A stretch of 7,897 nt of DNA. Origin: Bacilli bacterium. GTDB lineage: Bacteria; Bacillota; Bacilli; RF39; UBA660. The stretch spans positions 1-7,897 of the forward strand of contig JAFXSE010000068.1 in NCBI GenBank assembly GCA_017525855.1, read 5' to 3'. The notes under the pieces are model-generated. The model searched no databases, was not told the origin of the DNA, and saw only the letters and a program-made list of their open reading frames with translations. A program made the translations under genes and the position numbers. Position 1 is the stretch's first letter; each line of letters begins with the position of its first letter. Below are positions 1 to 6,100 of this stretch, piece by piece.

Positions 1-184
1 AAATAAATAAATTAAATAATTAATTAATAAATAAAAAAAAAAATATTTTATATTATTTATTTATAATATTAATAAATATGTTAAATTTTAAAATAAATAT
101 TTAAATTCAAAATTAGGCCAAAAAATACTTTAATATTTTTATATATAATATTATTTTCTGACCTTATAAATTAAAACCAATTAC
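1..184. other. A/T-only-like 3' flank (3' UTR and intergenic)
   Basis: Nearly pure A/T with short AAAT/TTAA-type simple repeats at 1..32 and an 11-base A run at 33..43. Only a few G/C bases occur, including 'ggcc' at 116..119. No gene or RNA is seen. The sharp composition change at the stop codon supports the stop at 185..187 as the real end of the gene. Confidence 0.8.
56..61 (-). promoter_or_regulatory. Possible AATAAA polyadenylation signal
   Basis: Reads AATAAA on the minus strand about 125 bases after the stop codon. In sequence this A/T-rich such hexamers are expected by chance, so this is only a candidate. Confidence 0.2.
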
Positions 185-3100
185 TTAAAATGAAATAAAG
201 AAGTCTTTGAGTGTTTTTTGTATTTTGAGAATTCTTTCATTATTATTGTGGAATCCATAATATCTTAATCCAGCAATTATTGCAGATATAACACAATTTA
301 CTAAGAAGAATATGAATAAACTTAAAATGAAATCAACATATAATTTTCCTTGAGATCCATTGAATATTGAACAGAAGCAAGTCAAATATATTAAATTGAA
401 TAAAGTAAATCCAACTATAACAACGAAATAAATAATAGTTTTTGATTTAACTTTTTCAACTAAAGCTTTAATAGTATCATGAATTTCACCAGCTTTCTTT
501 TGATTTTTATAAACAGAATAAAACATTGGATAATCAAATAACCATAATTTAGGGAAGTATAAAACAATTTGAGTTAAAATACAAGCTAAGATAGGAGATA
601 ATATATATTGGAAGGTACTTAATTTTTCTAAGAACATAAGATGCATTACTTTATTATATAAGAATAAGGCATTGAATCCTAATACAAATGTGAGATACAT
701 TATATAGAATGTGAAGTTGAATGCATATGTTTCAAATATTGATTTTCTAAATATGCATCTTAAAAGTGTATATTCTTCTTTGAATATTTCCCAGTACATT
801 GCAAAGTAAGTTTTTTCAGTATTTTGAACCATATATGCGAATTTGTATGTACTAATAGGTGAATCATTTTCTGGTTTTTCATTAATTTTTTGAATATTTG
901 AAATAGAATTAGCAAAGTTTGATTGAGAATTAGCTAAAATATTTGAATCAGAAGTTTTTTGACTATGTTTATCAGATTGATCTTGTTCATAACCAGGATT
1001 TTTTAAATCATCAACTTTGAAGGTAATTTTGTTTTTATCTTTATTTTCAGTAGCATTTTTAACTGGATTAGCAACATTTTTAACTCTATTTAATAATTGA
1101 GGATAACCAAACATAAAGAATGAAATAATTAATCCAATTTGTCCTAAAATACATCCTGTAATTAAGAAGAATGATGCGTTGTTTTTAAGATGTTTTCCTT
1201 TGAATGATTCATTTGTACATTTAAGAACAGCAAGATTATTTGAAGAAGAGGATTTGAAAATAGGTTCTTCATTAAGATTCTTTCCACTTATACTACATTT
1301 GCATGCGATTTTATTTGTGTCGTAATTCATTGAAATATATTTACAATTTCCGCAATAATTATTGTAATAATATTTTTGTCTGTCTTCTAATGTAACATCA
1401 TGTCCTTTTTGATCTTGGAAGCTAGCACAATAATCATTATAGAATTTATTTTTAAAGTCAAATACATCATATTCATTATCATAATTATGAATATATTTAG
1501 CTAATTCAGGAGTTAATGTTTGAGTTCCATTAAATGGTAAATTAACAGTAATAGTATCATCATTAAATTCAACAATATCTAATTCTGATCCGTCTTCAGT
1601 AAATACTCTTGAAACAATTCTATTGGCAGTTCCATCTTCATTTAATGTATTAACAACTCCAACTAATAAATTAGAATTTTCAGAAATATGATAAAGTTCT
1701 TTGATTTTTTTAACATAATTATCTATATCTGAAGTATTTGTTGTAACTAAGAAGGTATAATTTTCATTTGGATTTTCATATGTTTGATTTACTAAATTTA
1801 ATACAAAATCGCTATTTCCTAATTTATTTACTAAATCTTTTAAAGGTAATAATTGATAACAAGCTCCATCTTGATAAGTCCATCCTTCTGGACATGAAGT
1901 ATAGGTATTATCAGATTCATTTAAGAATAAGTTATCTGGTTTATCTGATTCTGAAATACATTGACCTGGTTTAGTTGAAATGAAATGATATAAATATTTT
2001 CCATTTTCATCTTTCTTACAATCATCACAATTATTTTCATTGGCATTTCCGGCTTTACTACAAGAACCGCAAGTTTCGAAACATTTATGATATACTCCAT
2101 CTTTTAAATAATAGTTATCTCCTACAATTGTTAAATTAACACATTGTCCTGATTTTCCTTCTAAAGGATAATATTCGAATTTATCATCTTTTAAGCAGCT
2201 TGTACAATTATTTTGAGCTGAATTACCAGTTGAAGTACATGTTCCACAGGTTTCATAACAACTTACGAAAACGTTGTTTTTGTCGTCGAAAAATGAATTT
2301 TTAGGAGCATCTTGTTTTGTTACACATTGACCTGGTTTATCAGTAACGGTATAATAATTACTTTTACATTCATCACAATTCATATGTTCAGCATCAGGAC
2401 CAGCGCTACATGATAAACATCTTTCATGACAAGCTTTATATGTGTTATCTTCTTTATCCAAAAATGTATTTGCAGGTTGTAAATCAGCAGTAATACAATT
2501 AGTTGGATTAGCTTCTGTGAAATGATATAAAAATTCTCCATTTACGATATCTCTTGCACAGCTTGTACATTTATGATCAGTTTCGTTACCTAATTCAGTA
2601 CAACTTCCACAACGTTCATAACAATATAAGTAAGTATTATTTTCAGTATTCAAATAAGTATTATTTGGTGCTTCTCCACTTGTTATACATTGACCTGGAT
2701 TGTCAACAATCCACCATAAATAAGTATTATTTTCATCATCTAAAATACATGAAGAACAATTGTTATGTAAGTCATCTCCACCTCTTTCACAAGTTAAACA
2801 TCTTGGATAACATTCTTCATAAGTATTAGTTTCATTATTTAAATATGTTTGTGGTGGTTTTTCATTTTCATAATAACAATTTCCTTTTTCTCTATCTTGA
2901 TATGAGAAATGTGCAGTATAAGTATATTCACCTGTTGTACTATCAGTTGTATAGGCACATAAAGTACACATATTTTCTTCATCTGTTCCTTCTCCATAAC
3001 ATGAACCACATCTCTTGTGACATTTTTCATAAGTATTTGTACGATTATTATATGTTATTCCTGCTGGGGCAGTTCCGAAATCAACACATTGTCCTGCTTG

Positions 3101-6100
3101 ATTAAAGACTAAAGCATATAAATATTCTCCGGCATCGTTTTTGACACATTCAGTACATTTATTTGATGTATCATCTCCAAGTTCTTTACAATTTTGACAT
3201 TTCCAATAACATTTCTTGAAAGTGTTATCATTTTTATCTAAATAAAGACCATCTGGCATATCACATTCATCATAACAATTTCCTGTTTCATTATAAATGA
3301 AATGAAGAATAAATGAACCATTTTGAGCTTTAGCACAGGCATCACAATTATGATTTTCAAATGAACCTCCTTTGCTACATGATGAGCAAGCTTCATAACA
3401 TTTTTTATAAGTATTATCTTCTTCATCTAAATAGCATCTATCACATTTCTTTTCTTCAGGTACACATTTTCCTGGTTGATCATGAATAAAGTGATAACCA
3501 CGAGCACAAGTAATACATTTATGGTCATTTCTATCTCCTAATTCTGAACAAGTTCCACAAGTGTCATAACATTTTTTATATGTGTTATCAGAAGTATCTA
3601 AATATGTATCTTCTGGTCTTTCTTGGTCACTGACACATTGTCCAAATTGATTATATATGAAATGATAAAGATAACCTGAGGGACCTTTAGCACATTCATT
3701 ACAGTTATTAGAATAGGCGTCTCCTCCTCTTGAACAAGAAGCACATCTTGAATAGCATGGTTTGAATGTATTGTCATCATCAAGATAATAATTTTCTGGT
3801 TTTTCACTTTCACTTATACATTGACCTTCTTGACCTAATATGAAATAATATGCAAATGAACCATCACTATTTTGTTTACACATCTTACAATTATGATTTG
3901 TACTATTTCCTTCTTTTGTACATGATTCACATCTTTCATAACATTGTTTATAAGTATCTTCTTTGTCATCTAAATAGCATTTAGGACATTTTTTGGGACA
4001 TTCTTCTTCTTTAATACATAATCCTGGGAATCCAAAAACGAAATGATATCCTTCGGCACATTTATAACAATTATGATTTTCTGATGAACCTCTTCCTCTA
4101 CATGATCCACAAGAATCATAGCATGGTTTATATGTATTATCATCGTCATCTAAATAACAATTAGTACATTTATCGTTTTCTGTAACACATTGACCTTCAT
4201 GAGTATAAATAAAGTGATAAGCAAATGTACCATTTATAAATACTAAACAAGTTTTACAATTATGATTGCTTTCTGAACCGGCTTTGTCACATGTTCCGCA
4301 AGAATTATAGCATTTTTTATACATATCTTCTTCTTCATCATAATAACAATCGCTTGGTTTGTCTTTGACACACATTCCAGTTTGATTATAAATAAAGTGA
4401 TAACCTGGAGCACATTTAGCACAATTATGATTTGTATCATTTCCTTTTCCTGAACAAGCTGAACATTTATCATAACATTTTTCGTATTTATCTTCTTCTT
4501 CATTATAATAACTATTATTAGGTCTAACATTTACACAATTTCCTTCACGTTCCCAAGTGAAGTGATATCCTGGAGCACATTTTGTACATTTATGATTGTT
4601 TGAATTTCCTAATAGAGAACATTTAGAACAAGTGTCATAACATCTTACATATGTATTATTTGCTTCTTCTAAATGAGTGTTATTTGGTTTTTCACTTTCA
4701 CTAATACATTGACCTGGTTTATTATAAATGAAATGATGAGTATAGACACCATTTGAGTCTTTAGCACATTCTAAACAATTATGATTATTTTCATTTCCTC
4801 CAATTGAGCATCTTGAACAAGTATCATAACATTTTTTATATGTATCATCATTACAATCTAAATAGCAATTTGCGCATTTATCTTTTTCTAAAACACATAA
4901 TCCTGGAACATTATAAATAAAATGATATCCATTAGGACATCTTGTGCAATGAGGTGAAGTATTGTCTCCTCCTTGACTACATGTTGCACAAGTATCATGG
5001 CATTTTTTAATTGTATTATCTTCTTCATCAATATAACAATTATAACATTTTTCGCTTCTTCTAACACATAATCCTGGATAATTCCAAATGAATGAATAAC
5101 CTGGAGGACAAGAAGTACAATGAGGTGTTTCTTCATCAGGAGGTTGATTACAAGTAGCACAAAGTGAATGACATGGTTTATATTTATTTGTAGTATTATC
5201 TAAATAACAATTAGTGCATTTTTCTTCTTCTCCAACACATTGACCTGGTCTATTATATATGAAATGATATCTGAATGTTCCATCACTGTTTTTGAGACAT
5301 GTGTTATAATTATGACTTGAAGGTGATCCACCTACTGAACATGTTCCACAAGTTTCATAACATGGTTTATATGTGTCATAATCTAAATAAGTGTTATTTG
5401 GTTGTGAACCTGCTCTGATACAAATTCCTGGTTGATCATAAATGAAGTAATATCCACTTGCACATCTGGCACAATTATGGTTGTTGGAATCTCCTCCTTT
5501 TGTGCATTTGTAACAAGTATCATAACATTTTTTATATTTATTTTCTTCTTCATCATAATAATAATTGTCTGGTTTTTCTGATTCTCTAATACACATTCCA
5601 TCCCAACCTTCAATTAAATGATATCCATTAATACAAGTATCACAATTTGGTGTTGTTTCATTTGGTCCTTTTGAACAAGTAGCACAATAACTATAACATT
5701 TTTTGTATGTATTTGTTTCTCTTTCATAATATGTATTTGGTGGTCTTTCGCTTTCTGGAATACATTGTTCAGGTCTATTATAAATGAAATGATATAAGTA
5801 ATTTCCATTTGAATCTACTGCACATTTCTTACAATTGTTATATTCTGATGTACCCATTGTTACACAAGTTGCACAAGTATCATAACATTTTTTATACATA
5901 TCATTGCATCTGTCTAAGTAAGTATTATTTGGTTGAGTTCCTTCTCTAATACATTGTCCTAATTGAGTATATATGAAGTGATATCCATCTTTACATAAAT
6001 CACAATTATTATTTTCATCAGTTCCAGCTTTACTACAATAGTAACAATTTTTATGACAAGGAACGAAGGTATCATTTTCAGTATTCAAGAATGTATCATT

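Noticed and set aside
185..187. TAA as a glutamine codon (ciliate code), with the gene extending to the left
   Set aside because: No in-frame TAA or TAG occurs in the preceding 2570 codons, another in-frame TAA follows at 164..166, and composition changes to almost pure A/T right after it.
2839..3105. Short open frames on both strands within the repeat region (for example + 2845..3105, - 2839..3030)
   Set aside because: They are in other frames of the repeat-encoding DNA, have low-complexity Ile/Tyr/His/Leu-rich translations, recur with the repeat, and lack any start context or domain.
4243..5160. Minus-strand open frames at 4243..4530 and 4888..5160
   Set aside because: They are shifted frames of the large CDS; their translations are periodic shadows of the Cys modules and have no independent support.
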